From NCBI GenBank assembly GCA_009617715.1, contig VTFK01000177.1, positions 496,001 to 560,000 on the forward strand: a stretch of 64,000 nucleotides of DNA. The letters run 5' to 3'. The position numbers and the translations under genes are program-made. The stretch is from Plectrocnemia conspersa (taxonomy: Eukaryota; Arthropoda; Insecta; Trichoptera; Polycentropodidae). Below are positions 48,880 to 61,362 of this stretch, in pieces (position 1 is the stretch's first letter; the number at the start of each line of letters is the position of its first letter). The notes under the pieces were generated by a model. The model ran no database searches and was not told the origin of the DNA. It saw only the letters and a program-made list of their open reading frames with translations.

Positions 48880-50882
48880 TTATAAAGATAATGGTAAAGT
48901 ACTGTTAAGTAACATATGATTAATTCCTTCAGTAATGCAGTAATTTTCATTTGTACTTGTTTCTGTAGCGACCTAGAAATAATATTGTTTTTAATACATA
49001 AATACAATTTATTGTAATTGATATATTTTATTTAAAACATACAATAGCATTTCTTTGTTTCAGCATCTTATCTCTTTTATGCTCTTCGCCGTGCATCTTT
49101 TTACGGTGTGAATAATAATTGCCTGATGATGCAAATTCCTTTGGACAAAAGGGACAGGAGTATTTGCGTTCACCAGTGTGTTGAGCCATGTGATCCTAAA
49201 TATTTTATATATTTATAATTTAGCAAAATATATAATGATCTAAAATGGCTTACCCTTAAAATAATGTTCAATTTGAATCGTTTTCCGCATACATTGCAAA
49301 TGTACGGTTTATGATTTGAATGCTTAACTAGCATGTGTTGTTTTAAGGATGCCTTCCTGGGAGTGCTATAATCGCATTGTAAGCATTTTGATCGTACGCT
49401 GCTGTGCCGTCTACTATGAAGTTGTAATGTTTTCTTGTTTTTACATCTGTAGATAATTAGGTTACCAAAGTTATAGAGAAAACCTTTTTTCAATATATTG
49501 AAACTTACATCGATCCACAGATTTGGCATTGAACTTTCTTAGAGCCGTTAGGATCGTGCGTATCTAAATGATCGGAAAAACTCTGCTGATATTTGAAGCT
49601 TTTTCCGCATTCGGAGCATAAATACTTTGGTTTAGAATGTACTAATGTAACGTGTGTTAGCAAAGAAGTCGTGGAAGTAAATCTAAAATTAAATTCATAA
49701 TATAAATAATTGACAAAAAAAGCACTTTGATTAATTTATTTACATTTTAGAGCACAACTCGCAGCTATAAGACTTCTTCTGCTCCTTTGGAATGTGAGTT
49801 AATTTGTGATAGTTTAAACTAGGCTTTTTAGCAAAGCTAAAATGTCAAATTTGTTATTATGTTATCTATTATTAATGATTTTACAATTGTTACTTCTACG
49901 ATACACTACCATCTCCCGCACTCATCGCATTTATACGATCTCTCCGATTCCGGTAAATGTATTTCGAGATGCGGTTTTAAAGCACCAAGTCTAGTGAACT
50001 CTTTTTTGCAAATGGGACATCTGTAATAGACATAATAATTAGTAGCTTAATTCAAATGTATATAAACAAGAGGAACAAACATACTCAAAAGCTGACGGCT
50101 GCAAGTGTCTGGCCATGTGCATATAAATTATACTTTTTTGGAACAAATTCTTTTCACAACATGTCACAAAACCTTTTTTTCCATGTTCGGCCGGAAAATG
50201 GTCTAGCAACTATAATAAAAAATTATAAGTTTATTGCTCAACGATAATATGAAGATAAAATATTTACCTTAGCGAGACTATCAAATTTAGGCTTGTTTAA
50301 ACACAAGGAGCATTCCATGTTGAAAAACGTATTAGCAACACGCTCCAAAGCCGAACCTCTAATGACAAACTTGCCATTTTCAATTAATTTTTTTGGCAGA
50401 TCAGTTCTATTACTCAACATTTCTTTACTTATGTTTACTTCGCAAAATTCTTTACAATCTATAGATTCATTTTGTTCATTATCGATAGACTCTGACGTAC
50501 TTCGAGCATTTTCCGATTCATATTCAATCGATGAAACTATATTAGATTTTTTCTTAGCCGATGGTTTGAATTTATTCTTGCGCAGTTTTAGTAACCGTTG
50601 ATTTTCTTGAACTTTTGTGTAAAACTCATAATATTCTTCGACCAACTTGACACAATTAAAGCATATCATCGAGCTAGCGCCTGAACGCGTCGTTAATATC
50701 TAAAGATCGAATAAAAATGGTTACATTTTAAACCCAACAAGTAAATTGTTTGCGCAACTTACACATAATGAAAACATCTGTTCGATGGCGTCTTTCAACG
50801 GTAAAACTGGACAAGATGGGTCACAAAAGTCGTAAATTGGATTGCCTGATAGACACAAACGACACTCTTCTCTTTTTGTCAT
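48880..50882 (-). CDS. ZAD-C2H2 zinc-finger protein (gene 1)
   Basis: Nine minus-strand exons: 50882-50763, 50699-50268, 50209-50085, 50020-49910, 49836-49744, 49682-49509, 49446-49254, 49195-49043, 48972-48880, about 497 residues. The N-terminal ZAD has the paired Cys motifs [11 protein letters not shown] and MICFNC, and ends in an [17 protein letters not shown] helix. ZADs are arthropod dimerisation domains of nuclear DNA-binding factors. An acidic Ser-rich linker leads to a Cys-rich segment ([10 protein letters not shown]), an atypical finger (FVTCCEKN...HMARH), then about six C2H2 fingers split across exons, with [11 protein letters not shown] before the last. An in-frame ATG upstream (50936) would add 18 residues; I prefer the one just before the ZAD. 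The last exon is supported by an AATAAA (plus TTTATT, 48853-48858). Without it the protein would end a few codons into the preceding donor. Targets unknown. Confidence 0.85.
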
Positions 50883-50939
50883 CGCAATGTGCGTTTTTAA
50901 AATGAATCGTTTATTTGTAAACAAGCTGTCAAACAAACC

Positions 50940-52957
50940 ACCATAGAAACATTGGTCTTAATAGTAATTTATTTGACCATAACTTTTGACGTATTCTAGT
51001 TTTCATGCTGTGGTAATATCGAATATTTACGTCGAATTGTACTAAAATTTATTTCAAAGCACAAGGACGTCATTGAGGAGAAGAGCAGATGAGGGCATTT
51101 GCCATTAGCATTCCAGGAATACATTTGTAAAATAATGCAAGAGAAAAAGACAAAATGTACGCTAATTTTTACACTCTTTTAAGTAGTGTTGCTGTGTCGG
51201 TTCTCTTTACAGCGCTTTCATAAGAAAGCTTTCATTGTTACCACTAGAGTAGTGTTTAACTTATTGGTGGCTTGGGCTGTTTTAATCTTTTGGTCATAAT
51301 GACATTTATAACATACTTATTTCTAATAAATAAAAAAAAGATAAAGCAGATAAAATGCCTTGGATTTTTTAAAAAAGAAAGCTTTTAAAAATGAGTCACA
51401 GAAGTAATCGCATGGGTGCAGATCATTAAACTTCTCGGACGGGTCGTCTCTTAAGATATGTTAACGTTATATTTTTACCTTATATTGATAACTTATGTTT
51501 ATATCTAAATGATAAGTCGTACAAATTACATTTGCCAAGATCAGTGAAAGAAACGTTAATTCTTTTCTAATTTTTAAATATTTATATAAAGATTACACTA
51601 GTTCATCAATAGCAAAAATCTTTTACGGTTTATAAACACATTATATATTTTATAATAAAATTTAATTTGTATTTTCGCTCTAGAATTTGTAATCGAATGG
51701 CATTTTATTGCTTTTCGCGTGGATTTTTGACTTCTGAGAAGTGATAATTATTTTTTTGCGGTCTTATATTGGTCAAAATTTGGTTTATGTGCTTCATTCG
51801 ATTTTCATTTATTGTAAGTCGTAATGTTATTATAAAAAGTAATAATATAAAGCGATGGCACGATTTTATTGCTTTTGACCTGGACTAAACAAAGACCCTT
51901 GTGAATTTAGTCAGAAAAATTCATGTCATTTAATGAAATTAAAATATTAAAAAAACGATCACTGGCTAATCAACGTTTGGCCCTCCTCCTTGGAAAAAGC
52001 TGAAATTACGTGTCTGTCTGTTACTTCATAAAAGATAATAAAAATGGATATTTATATTATTTTTTTTCAATTCATAAAAGTTATATCGAACATTCCGTGT
52101 AAATTCTAAAACACACTCTGCCATACAAAAGACCCATATAATTCTATGATAAATTGGAAACACGTATAATTCTATTGAAAATAATTCATTTTAATATATC
52201 TACAAATGTTTTTGAGCAAACCTAAAAATACATCGTTAGATAAAGGTTCTAATATTCCGTTCAAGTAATCTTCAACCTTTAAATATATGTAACAACTGTG
52301 ATGTAAGGTTCAAAAGTTGATGACGGCTAGGTCCGTCATGCCTGTGTCAAACGCCGTGAAAGGGTGGAGGATTATCGGCGAAAAGTGTGAATTTGGATTT
52401 ACCGATTTTTTTACCAGTACTGAAGGTCAAAAATTGTAATTGATCTGTGTATATATTTTCGAGTTGATGTTCTCTGAATTTAAACTCGCCGCTGTAGTAG
52501 TATTTTTTTAAAAGTTATATACATGTACGAGTGAACGGTGGAAGAGGCACCACCGCCGTTGTCATCCCGCCGAGGTCCACCAAAAGAAATTACCGGCAAG
52601 ATTTATCCAAAATGAATGTTTTAATAAATAGTCCCCCATAATACGATATCCTTGTTTTTATGATTTAATTAAATAAAAATCAATATTTTAATCGTCATAA
52701 AACTGGTCTAAAAAAATATTTTGAGTTTGTTTTTGTAACCTTAATAACATAAATTAGCATATTTTAAAAATAAACTTTATTTATTAAGTTTTAGTTGAAA
52801 AATATAAATAAATAACATTTCGGAAAATTTGATTTTTAATGTCTCTTTATACAAAATATAATAAAAAATATTTTATTTACATATAATAAGAGTTAATAAA
52901 TACTTTGATATCTACTATATATTATTGATATATATATGTATATTGAAATTTCTTCTT
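50940..52957. other. Intergenic region between the two minus-strand zinc-finger genes
   Basis: About 2 kb of AT-rich sequence with no coding frame or recognisable element. A small patch near 52320-52620 is richer in GC but has no open frame. Presumably the 3' side of gene 2 and the promoter of gene 1 are here. Confidence 0.55.
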
Positions 52958-54976
52958 TTACCAATTATGAATATTCATGTGGTGTAAAATGTAGTTTCTA
53001 GTTTTAAACGCTTTCCCACACTTATCGCATGCAAAATCATTCGAGTCACTATGAATCTTCATATGCTGATAGAGGCAGTTTTTAGTTTTAAAAGCTTTAC
53101 CGCAATTCTCACAATTAAAGCAATAAAAGTCTCTGTGAACGTTCATATGACTCGCGAGTGACTTTCTAGTTTTAAACGCTTTGCCGCACATGATGCATTT
53201 AAAGTCATAAGATTCTCGGTGAATATCCTTATGTTGCGAAAGGCAATGTTTACTTTTAAATACCTTTCCACACTCGCCGCATTGAAAACCGCATGAATTG
53301 CAATTAATGTTCATAGGCTGCAAAAGGCCGTCTTTCGTTCTATGCTTGCTACATTGAAAGTAAGTAGAATCATTATGAATGTTCATATGTTGCGATATTC
53401 TCTTCTTAGTCTTGAACGCCTTTCCACATTTGTCACATTCAAAGTTATAAGTCTCACTATGAATATTAATATGCTGTAAAAGACCGTTCTTAGTTACGAA
53501 TCCTTTTTTGCACTTGCCGCATTCGAAACCGTTGGAAACATTGTGTACGTTTATATGCTGTTGAAGGCTAGTTTTAGTCACAAACGCTTTTCCGCACTTG
53601 TCGCATTCAAAGTCGTAAGAAGCGCAATGGAAAGCGTTCTTATGATGATTGAGCGCTTCTTTAGTCTTGAATACTTTTCCACACTCGCTGCATTGAAGGA
53701 TTTGAGCGTCGGTATGTTTGTTCGTATGCTTTGTGAGGTAACTTTTAGTTTTGAACGCTTTACCGCATCTTTCGCATTTGAAATTGTTGGTGTCGCTGTG
53801 AATGTCCATGTGTCTCGATAGATAATCCTTGGTTGAGAATGTTTTCTTGCATTTACCGCATTGAAAGTCTGAAGAATCTGTATGAATGTTCATATGCTTC
53901 AAGAGGCTCTTTTTAGTTTTAAAAGCTTTCACACACTTTTCGCATTTAAAATCTAACGATTCACTATGAATATTCATATGTTGTATTAGAGTTTTTTTAG
54001 TTTTTAATACTTTTTCGCATTTGATACATTTAAAAGAATTTTCCTGCGCTTTTATCTGTTCCGCAATACATGGCTTAAGATCAAACGGTGTTTCAAAACT
54101 ATCCTGTTTATAGTTATATAAGTCTGTGCGTACGTTGAGGTTCTGTGGAAAAACTTGATCATTCTGGAGTGGAAATCGTTGTGTAATAATTGAATTTTCT
54201 CCAAAATCTGCGAAAAAATAAAAACTTTTGAAGAATTGCCACAAATCTCATCAAATCTTCTATATATCTCCAATGTTACCTGAGGATTTATGATACGAGT
54301 CACATCTTCGTTGCTAAAAATGATTCAAAATTGAACATTAATTTATGCAGTTTTTATAAGAGGTTTTTCGGTACTTTCCTGTTATCGGGGGGCAAATTTA
54401 TTCATTTGCTTATAACTTTTATTTATTTAAACACTCCATGAATAACTCTCTGCAGCGAATCTACTAATAAAACTACATTCATAATTGTATATAAATAAAT
54501 AAATATGTTTTTACAATAAATTTGACCCTCGAAAACAGGAAAGAATCAGTTTTTCAATAGAAAGACATACCTGTATGCCAATAATATCACTATTAAGTAC
54601 ATCTTTTATGTCATTAGATTCTAAAAAAACACACAAATGTAAGTCAAAATATTATAATGTAAAATGGTACTATTATTTTACCTTTTTTAATTTTGCAATT
54701 TCGTTTATTATTTTCTTCATTGCTATCGTATTCTATCTTTATATTTTCATGCTTTAATACGAAAAACATAAGTTTAGTTTTTATGACTATTCAATAAAAG
54801 TTATTTTGTTTACCTTTACTACACATTTGACTGTGTCGAAAGAGTTGAAAGTTCCTTCTTGATTTTCAACTCCTGGTTCTAAAATGCATATTTATTATAT
54901 TCAAAAATCATTTATTAAATTAAAGTTAATGAATTATTAACATCATACCAGTTTTAATAAAATGTGAAAATGACAT
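52958..54976 (-). CDS. C2H2 zinc-finger protein with 13 tandem finger units (gene 2)
   Basis: Six minus-strand exons: 54976-54949, 54878-54814, 54751-54682, 54620-54571, 54313-54280, 54207-52958, about 498 residues with all phases consistent. The first ~110 residues (MSFSHFIKTEPGVENQEG...) are acidic, with no ZAD. They carry several IKxE/VKxE sites of the SUMO-acceptor type. The single last exon carries thirteen ~28-residue units of the form FxCxxCGKAFKTKxxLxxHMNIH. Twelve keep both Cys and both His. The ninth (FQCSKHRTKDGLLQPMN) has lost a Cys and its His pair. Linkers are Ser/Asp-rich (such as SESLDF or SDTNNF) rather than the usual TGEKP. Predicted to be a nuclear DNA-binding protein; its targets cannot be read from the sequence. 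No typical KRAB, BTB or SET partner domain is present. Confidence 0.87.
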
Positions 54977-54979
54977 TTT

Positions 54980-56490
54980 AGTGTCGAGATTATAACAATC
55001 CACAACAAACGTCAGATGCCATGTACATTTTTGACATAAACACTACAAATTTCGTCCATGTCATAATTCTCGAAATTTAATTAAAAAATAAAGATGAAAT
55101 TTTAAATAAATAAATAAATTATTAATTATATATGAAAAATATATATATATATTAAATATATTTTACTCATTCATAAATATTTCCAGACTTTATCTCTAGC
55201 ACATAAATTTATGTTTTTTGAATAGATCAGTGTACGCCATGACTTTAAATTTTTTACACATACTAGGGGCGAGTCACAAGAATAAAGTCGTATACGTCGC
55301 ATGAAAATGCGATTGTGTGCTGTTTTTGTTTCTACATGCGCTGCAATATTCTGATATGCATTTTTGCAAACGGAATGTAAACAAATTTCTTAAATTGACT
55401 ATTTCACTTCAGACTCAATCAAGTCATTCGTATATTTAATCGCAAGGTCCATAGAATATCTACTTAGCTCAGTTTCATCTAGCGATATTATGTTCAAACT
55501 AATAAAAAAGTCAAAATCTTGTTGATACGATACGTTTTATTAATACCCATACACTGTTTACTCAATTATTGAGATAACAGTGTATGGGTATTTAATACAA
55601 AATTTCTCATCCTCATTTAAATTAGCATAATCATCAGAAGCTTCATATTTAAATTGTTTCGTTTTCTTTTTTCCTTAAATATATGGCCTATATTCAACGA
55701 CATTCATTCATTTCTGTGTTTCTCAGAGTTTATATTAGATTACTAATTAGAATCTTAAAAATTTTGACAATTGTTTTTTCACTGTAAATACAGCTTGTTT
55801 TTTAGATGACCGTCGAGAATTACAACGTTACTTCAAAGAAACAGGTAAATTCGAAATAAGAAAATTGTAATCATTCGAGATTGAACTCCTTTATATTTAC
55901 CAGCCATATTCGTGACATTATCATAACACTGAGCTCTGTAATATTGAATATCGAGATGGTCAGAACACAATTTGTCCAAAATTTCTATTTATAGTTCAAA
56001 TTTGTAAAGACGCTCTCTGATTTTGCTGCCTAGTGCCTCTCCTTTCGTCCCCTTCCTTCGCATGGGTCTGCTTTATTGTATTCGGATGGGGTGAGTTTTT
56101 TTATCGAGGTGTAATATTTGTAAAAAGAAAAAAGTCGCGCTTGACCAATGATGGTTGCCTCGCTCACATTGCCCTAACTTATCTAGATAAATAATAAATA
56201 AATAGCTTACATTAGTAATTTGGCGCCGGGAGGGAACGGGTGGTAATTAGACACAGATTGAGCGGCTGCAGTAGTATTTTTATTAAATATTGTGGCCCGA
56301 AGTTGCCAAGACAAGGTCCGTCACGTCAAAGTGGCGCCAAGTTTTGGCCATAATAAACATAAATAAATAGGCACCCTACACTTGTATAACAAATAATTGT
56401 TATCTAAATAGCATGTTTATCTAAATTAAACGTGCTTATATACACATATTTTTAAATAAAAGTGTAAATTTATTGTAGTGACCTAATATT
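54980..56490. other. Divergent intergenic region between zinc-finger genes 2 and 3
   Basis: AT-rich, non-coding. It contains a strong nested hairpin at 55542-55592. A TTTGGCGCCGGGAGGGAACG run near 56218 resembles the primer-binding region after an LTR of Gypsy-type retroelements, but no LTR pair or polymerase frame was found. The shared promoter of genes 2 (-) and 3 (+) must lie here. Confidence 0.5.
55542..55592. repeat. Nested hairpin with 17-bp perfect stem
   Basis: AATACCCATACACTGTT (55542-55558) pairs exactly with AACAGTGTATGGGTATT (55576-55592). The loop contains a second palindrome, CTCAATTATTGAG. It is probably the remains of a small palindromic transposon. Confidence 0.75.
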
Positions 56491-56494
56491 ATTA

Positions 56495-59400
56495 ATGGCC
56501 CATATTTACATTTTTATGACCAATATTATATGCACCGCATTTGACAGCTGCATAGACAATGCATTCACAATAATTGATAATATAAGAGAAAATATGTTGA
56601 ACAGAAATTTTTTAATGCACAATTCGATACCATCGTCTTCATGTCGCCTCTGTTTAACAGAGGATTCTGTATATGATCTTTGCGACCCTCCCGATGGAAA
56701 TATAAAATTAAGGGACAAAGTCGAGGAACTTTTCACGATTAAAGTTAGTTTCGTATCATATCTTGTGTTATATTAGCATTTTGACAATTTATTATGGAGC
56801 TTAATATGTATTTTTTATTTAAAGGTACAAACTCAAGCTTGTTTACCTACAAAAGTTTGTAAGCAGTGCGTGTCGCTCGTTGAAAAATATCATACGTTTT
56901 TTAAAACAGTCAAGGAAAATCAAAACACATTGCTTGCGAGGATTAAGGAACAGATCAGCAATCTAATCTATCTACCCGATCGAAAACAATTTTTTCTTGT
57001 CATTAAAAAAACCTACAGCCCCTATGCGATGATAGTAATGTTAGCACACAGAAGAAAAGCACCGACTTAAGTAATTTAAATCAAAACTCAGCTCACGATA
57101 CTAAGGTTCAGCAACGTGAGAATGAAACTATAATTATGAGCAGTCATAAAGATCTTCCAACAGATACTGATTTTGAAAACGTTATCCCACATTCAGTAAT
57201 CAATACTGAAATAAATCAGAATCAACAAATACCGACGATGAATACGAACGATCTGGAAATGGGCGCTATTAAATCATCTAAGATCAAAGGAGAATATAAT
57301 GAATTTGATTATGGCGAAATGAACTTTAAAGTAAGACCGATTGAAGTTGAACCAATTGCAGTTAATGAATTTGATAGTAATACTAAGATAAAATCTGACG
57401 TGAAAAATGTTGTTAAAATAAACAATTCAGATAAGGCTGTACGAAAATCCAGGCTATATAAAATCAAAGATCACGAAGAGCGGTTCATTGCAGTTGTTAA
57501 CTATCTAAAGAAACGTTGTTCGATTTCTGATGATGAGTTTAAAAAATTGATTCAAAAACCACTGCGTTTACTCGACAAAGATGGAATTTGCAAAATAAGA
57601 TTTCTTGTGATTGAAATGCTTGTAAACAAATACTTCAAACTTGATTGTAGACTTTGTAGGATAACATTCAAAAGCATTACGGAGGTTTGTTGTTTGATTT
57701 ATGTCTCATTTTTCATTGTTCATGATTTTATTTATCTATTTTATAGTTCAATTATGTTTAAAAAATCATTCCAGTTGATTTATATGGACCAAGATCGGTT
57801 GACTTTTTACCCATTACCCCAAAATATAATTATTTACACCGACGTTACTCATTGATTTGCAAAGTAGAAAATCATATACTATTTAAATTCGAAAGGTTTA
57901 TATATACAGAGAATATAATTATAAATAAATATAAAAAAAATGCAATAAAATCAATTAATATCGTCATTATGAAACAGAAATTCGAGAAAACTTTTTTACT
58001 TCAAGTTTTGGAGAAATGATGTTTCAATTTTGATACAATGACATCAAAATTGTGGCATTTTGATATCAGAGCAATTTGAATACTTTCTATGGGATCCAAT
58101 CGATTTCTTTGTTTTGTTTTTATTATTTATCAGAGTGGAAAATATTTGTTCGCAAAGGTAGGTTGTTGCAAAAGACAACTTTTTGACTTCCTTCTCATGT
58201 GCAATTTTGGTTATTGGCATTATGATATTAGCAGGAAGGAACATATCCATCGTTACATGAATGGCCGTAAAAAGTATGAATAAAATTACCAAAAAAATAT
58301 TAACAATAAGAACTGCCCTTTATGATGTCGCTAAATAAAAAGTTTAATTACTCCGGAAATTACATATTCCTAATAAATAAATACTCTTAGCTTTTTATAA
58401 CGTCGACATTTTCATTGGTTCGAAATGAATAAGAAACAATTAATTCATTACAAGCTACAAAAAATAAGGCAGTCTTTTGTTGATTTTGGATTCAGTTTTT
58501 CAAAAAAAAATTCAGAAAATGTATATTCTTAAATGAAAAAATGCTGCAAAAATTTAATTCTTAACCCCGTTTGGGGTAATTTACCCCAGTTAACCGAAGA
58601 TTGATTTTTATGCACATTCACTGAAATAAAATAGTTGTATTTTTCCAATATTGCTATTATTCGCTGAACATATATCTGAAGATAGGAAACATATGGAAAG
58701 TACTCTTAAATAAAATCATATTAAAATATAATTTACTGAAAATAATTACAATATTTTGCTAGTAGAGTTTTTGCATTTATTTTTTAAATTTTAATTAATT
58801 TTTAAATTCGCAACAGTTTAAAATTTCAATTTCAATGACTGCTAAACACGAACTAAATGACGCAGCAGGCTGACATTTGACAAGTAGACATTTGAAGGTT
58901 AGTATTTATGGATAACACTATTGTGGTGACACTGGTGGCGCCATCTCTTACCTAGGCCGACTAATTATGAACCGCCTCTCGTTTGTATGTGTTTTGTGAA
59001 CTCTTGAATTCTGGTGACTCACTGGCTCTAGTATGACGTGGAAGTGAAAAGCAGCTACTTTATCAGTCTTCTACGGTCGTCTAGGCTGATATTAGGCGTG
59101 GTGCGAGTTAGGCTGAACTCTCGCTTGTTCCATATCGGAAGCGAAGTGTAGAAGTGGCCAATCCGAAGCTTGAGGGCGGAAACATACTGTTTGTTACTGT
59201 CTACCAATACTTTGAGTAGACTTTGTAACGACGTAATGTGGGTCTAAGTACCTGTAGATGCATTCCACCGACCCTTCGGCTTGCAAGTAATGCTTCTAAT
59301 CTGCTTAAATAATCGATCGGTACACGCACAATTAGTTTGCAGGCTTGCGAAATTTCGAATTGTGGCTGAAGTTTATGTATTGTTGTTTTTTATTGAGACG

Positions 59401-61362
59401 TAGTAAGTTTCAGATTCTTTACTAAATATTGGTCTGGCCAGCAAAGCACTTAAAACTCTTTTTAAAATTAAATAATATTTTTCGATTTTACATCATATGA
59501 ATTTCTAACTCTACTCTTCTTTCAGAGATCCAGAAGATCCAGAAAATAATATTTTTCTCGAACAAAGAAATATGTTTATAAATGTAACGAATAGTTTATG
59601 TACAACCCTCTATATTTGAAATTGGTTCGTTCAGATTGTTAAAACTTTTACCTTGAAGAGAAAATCGTGTTCTTTTTATTATTTTGCGACATTGACTCTC
59701 ATGAGAACGCCATCGTTATGGATTTTAAATCATTTTCTGTCTCTTCTGCATATTTTACAATAAATAGGCCCATGTCCGATTTGTGCGGTCGCTAGCGGTA
59801 TAAAACCGAGCGCCAAACACGCGCTCGGTTTAGTCTAAGCATCTTGGTCGTAACAACAGTTTTACTGGACATGTTCCGAATAAATCAGAGCACATGTCTA
59901 AATATTAGGTTATAAAATATGAAATGTCAATATCTCTTTCCATTTCTTGTTTTTATCGTAAAGGTCATCATCACTCTTTCGAATATATTTTTCAGGACAA
60001 TTATTGTAAAACTGATTAACAATAAAAATGAATGAAAACATTAAATTTTTACAAGTAATAAAAATGATCTTAATTTATAATACTATTAATGTTTATGTTT
60101 ACAAAACAATCAGACAAATCAGTTTTTTTAATACTTAATGATTTTTTAAACTTCTAATTGATATAATAAATCTTGACGCTCTCACCTAATTATTTTACAT
60201 ATTTAAAAAAAAAAAAAACTTGTTTTAATGCTTCATGTCTTTATGGGATCTTGAAGAATCGAATAAAATTTTAGTAGAAATTCTTTCCATCTCGACGTTT
60301 CGCCATTAATATCTTTCGGCATTCTATAGCTATTAATTTGGATGCACTTTATTTATTTTCGCAAAATTAGTATAAGCGACGCGTTTCAAAAATATATTTT
60401 TTATAGCAAAAATACGGTTCAGCGTTTAATGGAATTGTTCAAACGATTTATAATTTTTACGCAATTATTCTTCTTGTTGTTAGAGCCGCATGCGGCTCGT
60501 GAGCCGCGCTTTACTGACTATTGGTTTAGGTGAAGTAGATGAATAATCATTTTCTGTTAGTTGTTTGGAATTTCTAATAATGTATTCTATGCAAAACTAT
60601 CAAGTAAATGGAATCTTTATTGCGATATAAAACAAATTCCAGATACATTACATGTTTCTTTGAAATTGGAGGTAAGATTATAATCTGACTTCTTAACAAA
60701 TTACAACAATATTAAAACTATTTATGTATATGATTAATATTTCTAAATATTTTATAAAATTGATAAGAAATGAAAATTGATAAAAACAATAACTTTCTAC
60801 AGATAATACAAATTATTCTTATTTATGACACTATTATTTATTCTGGAGACCCGATAAAAGCGCGCTACGACAAAAGCGCGCAAAGAATTAAAAAAGTCGT
60901 AAACGATTGTTTTGAAATAAACTTATTTCAGCTTTAAATAAAATTTTGAGCAATAAATAAATAAATTAACATGCCTCTAAAACACGATAAAAATAAAGTA
61001 ATAAAATTATAAAAATAATAATTTTAATTCTATTACTAAATTGCTATAAATAAAAATAGTAATAATAAATATTATTCTTATTTGAAATAGTGTATTATAA
61101 AAATAAGTTTATTTCAAAGATAAATTTAATAAAGTTATATGACATCACAATATTAACGATTTTTTATTCTTTGCGCGCTTTTGTCCAGCGCTCTTTTGTC
61201 GTTGCGCATTTTTGTCACAGCGTCATTGATACGTTTTTAATGTTATTTTCAGTTAAATGTACATCACCAAAGTGTGCATCGCAAGAGAGGACATGTGAGA
61301 TGCTGCAAATCTTATATGTACACAAAGAAAGAGATGGCACTTCATTTGGTGAAACACTTAGA
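56495..61362 (+). CDS. ZAD-containing zinc-finger gene (gene 3), frameshifted and possibly incomplete
   Basis: Exons 56495-56743, 56825-57684 and 61253-61362 have matching splice phases. Exon 1 carries SSSCRLCLTEDSVYDLCDPP and exon 2 LPTKVCKQCVSLVEKYHTFF; together they make a ZAD closely resembling that of gene 1. A later segment (YFKLDCRLCRITFKSITE) joins the exon at 61253 (HHQSVHRKRGHVRCCKSYMY...HLVKHLE). That mirrors the atypical finger of gene 1 and has the same phase-2 donor. Within exon 2 the reading frame must change by one base. The frame entering ends at a stop at 57068-57070, while the frame from about 57030 on is open to 57684. The break is near the A7 run at 57005-57011: either a real lesion or a sequence error. 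No C2H2 array was found before the window ends, so the gene is truncated, continues outside, or is decaying. The start may be the Met at 56495 or a later one. Confidence 0.6.
57985..58230 (-). pseudogene. hAT transposase C-terminal fragment
   Basis: The minus frame reads KLSFATTYLCEQIFSTLINN KNKTKK, the 'TTYLCE..FS.M...K.K.R' block near the C-terminus of ZBED5/FAM200-like hAT transposases. It runs on to a stop after KMPQF. The fragment is isolated and truncated, and lies inside the large intron of gene 3. Confidence 0.65.
59799..59831. repeat. Hairpin with TATA-like element
   Basis: TATAAAA (59799-59805) overlaps the left arm AAACCGAGCG (59803-59812), whose exact complement CGCTCGGTTT is at 59822-59831 after a 9-base loop. 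This could be the core promoter of a mobile element or simply a palindrome. Confidence 0.45.
60845..61225. mobile_element. Inverted-repeat element (MITE-like) just upstream of the gene 3 finger exon
   Basis: Left ACAAAAGCGCGCAAAGAAT (60869-60888) with AAAAAAGTCGT is mirrored at the right by TTCTTTGCGCGCTTTTGTCC near 61168-61187. Outer GCGC-rich runs (AAAAGCGCGCTACG; GCGCTCTTTTGTCGT) and inner TTTATTTCAAA-type runs are also inverted, giving long imperfect arms. Non-coding. Its right end lies about 30 bases from the acceptor of the exon at 61253. Confidence 0.65.

Larger units (their letters stand above)
57685..61252. other. Large transposon-bearing intron of gene 3
   Basis: Holds a hAT relic near 57985-58230, a GC-richer unassigned stretch around 58900-59320, a TATAAAA followed by a strong hairpin at 59799-59831, and an inverted-repeat element at 60845-61225. 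No further exon was found. Confidence 0.5.

Noticed and set aside
56218..56350. LTR retrotransposon primer-binding site (TTTGGCGCCGGGAGGG)
   Set aside because: The run is suggestive, but I found no paired LTRs, TG...CA borders or gag-pol frames, so no element was called.
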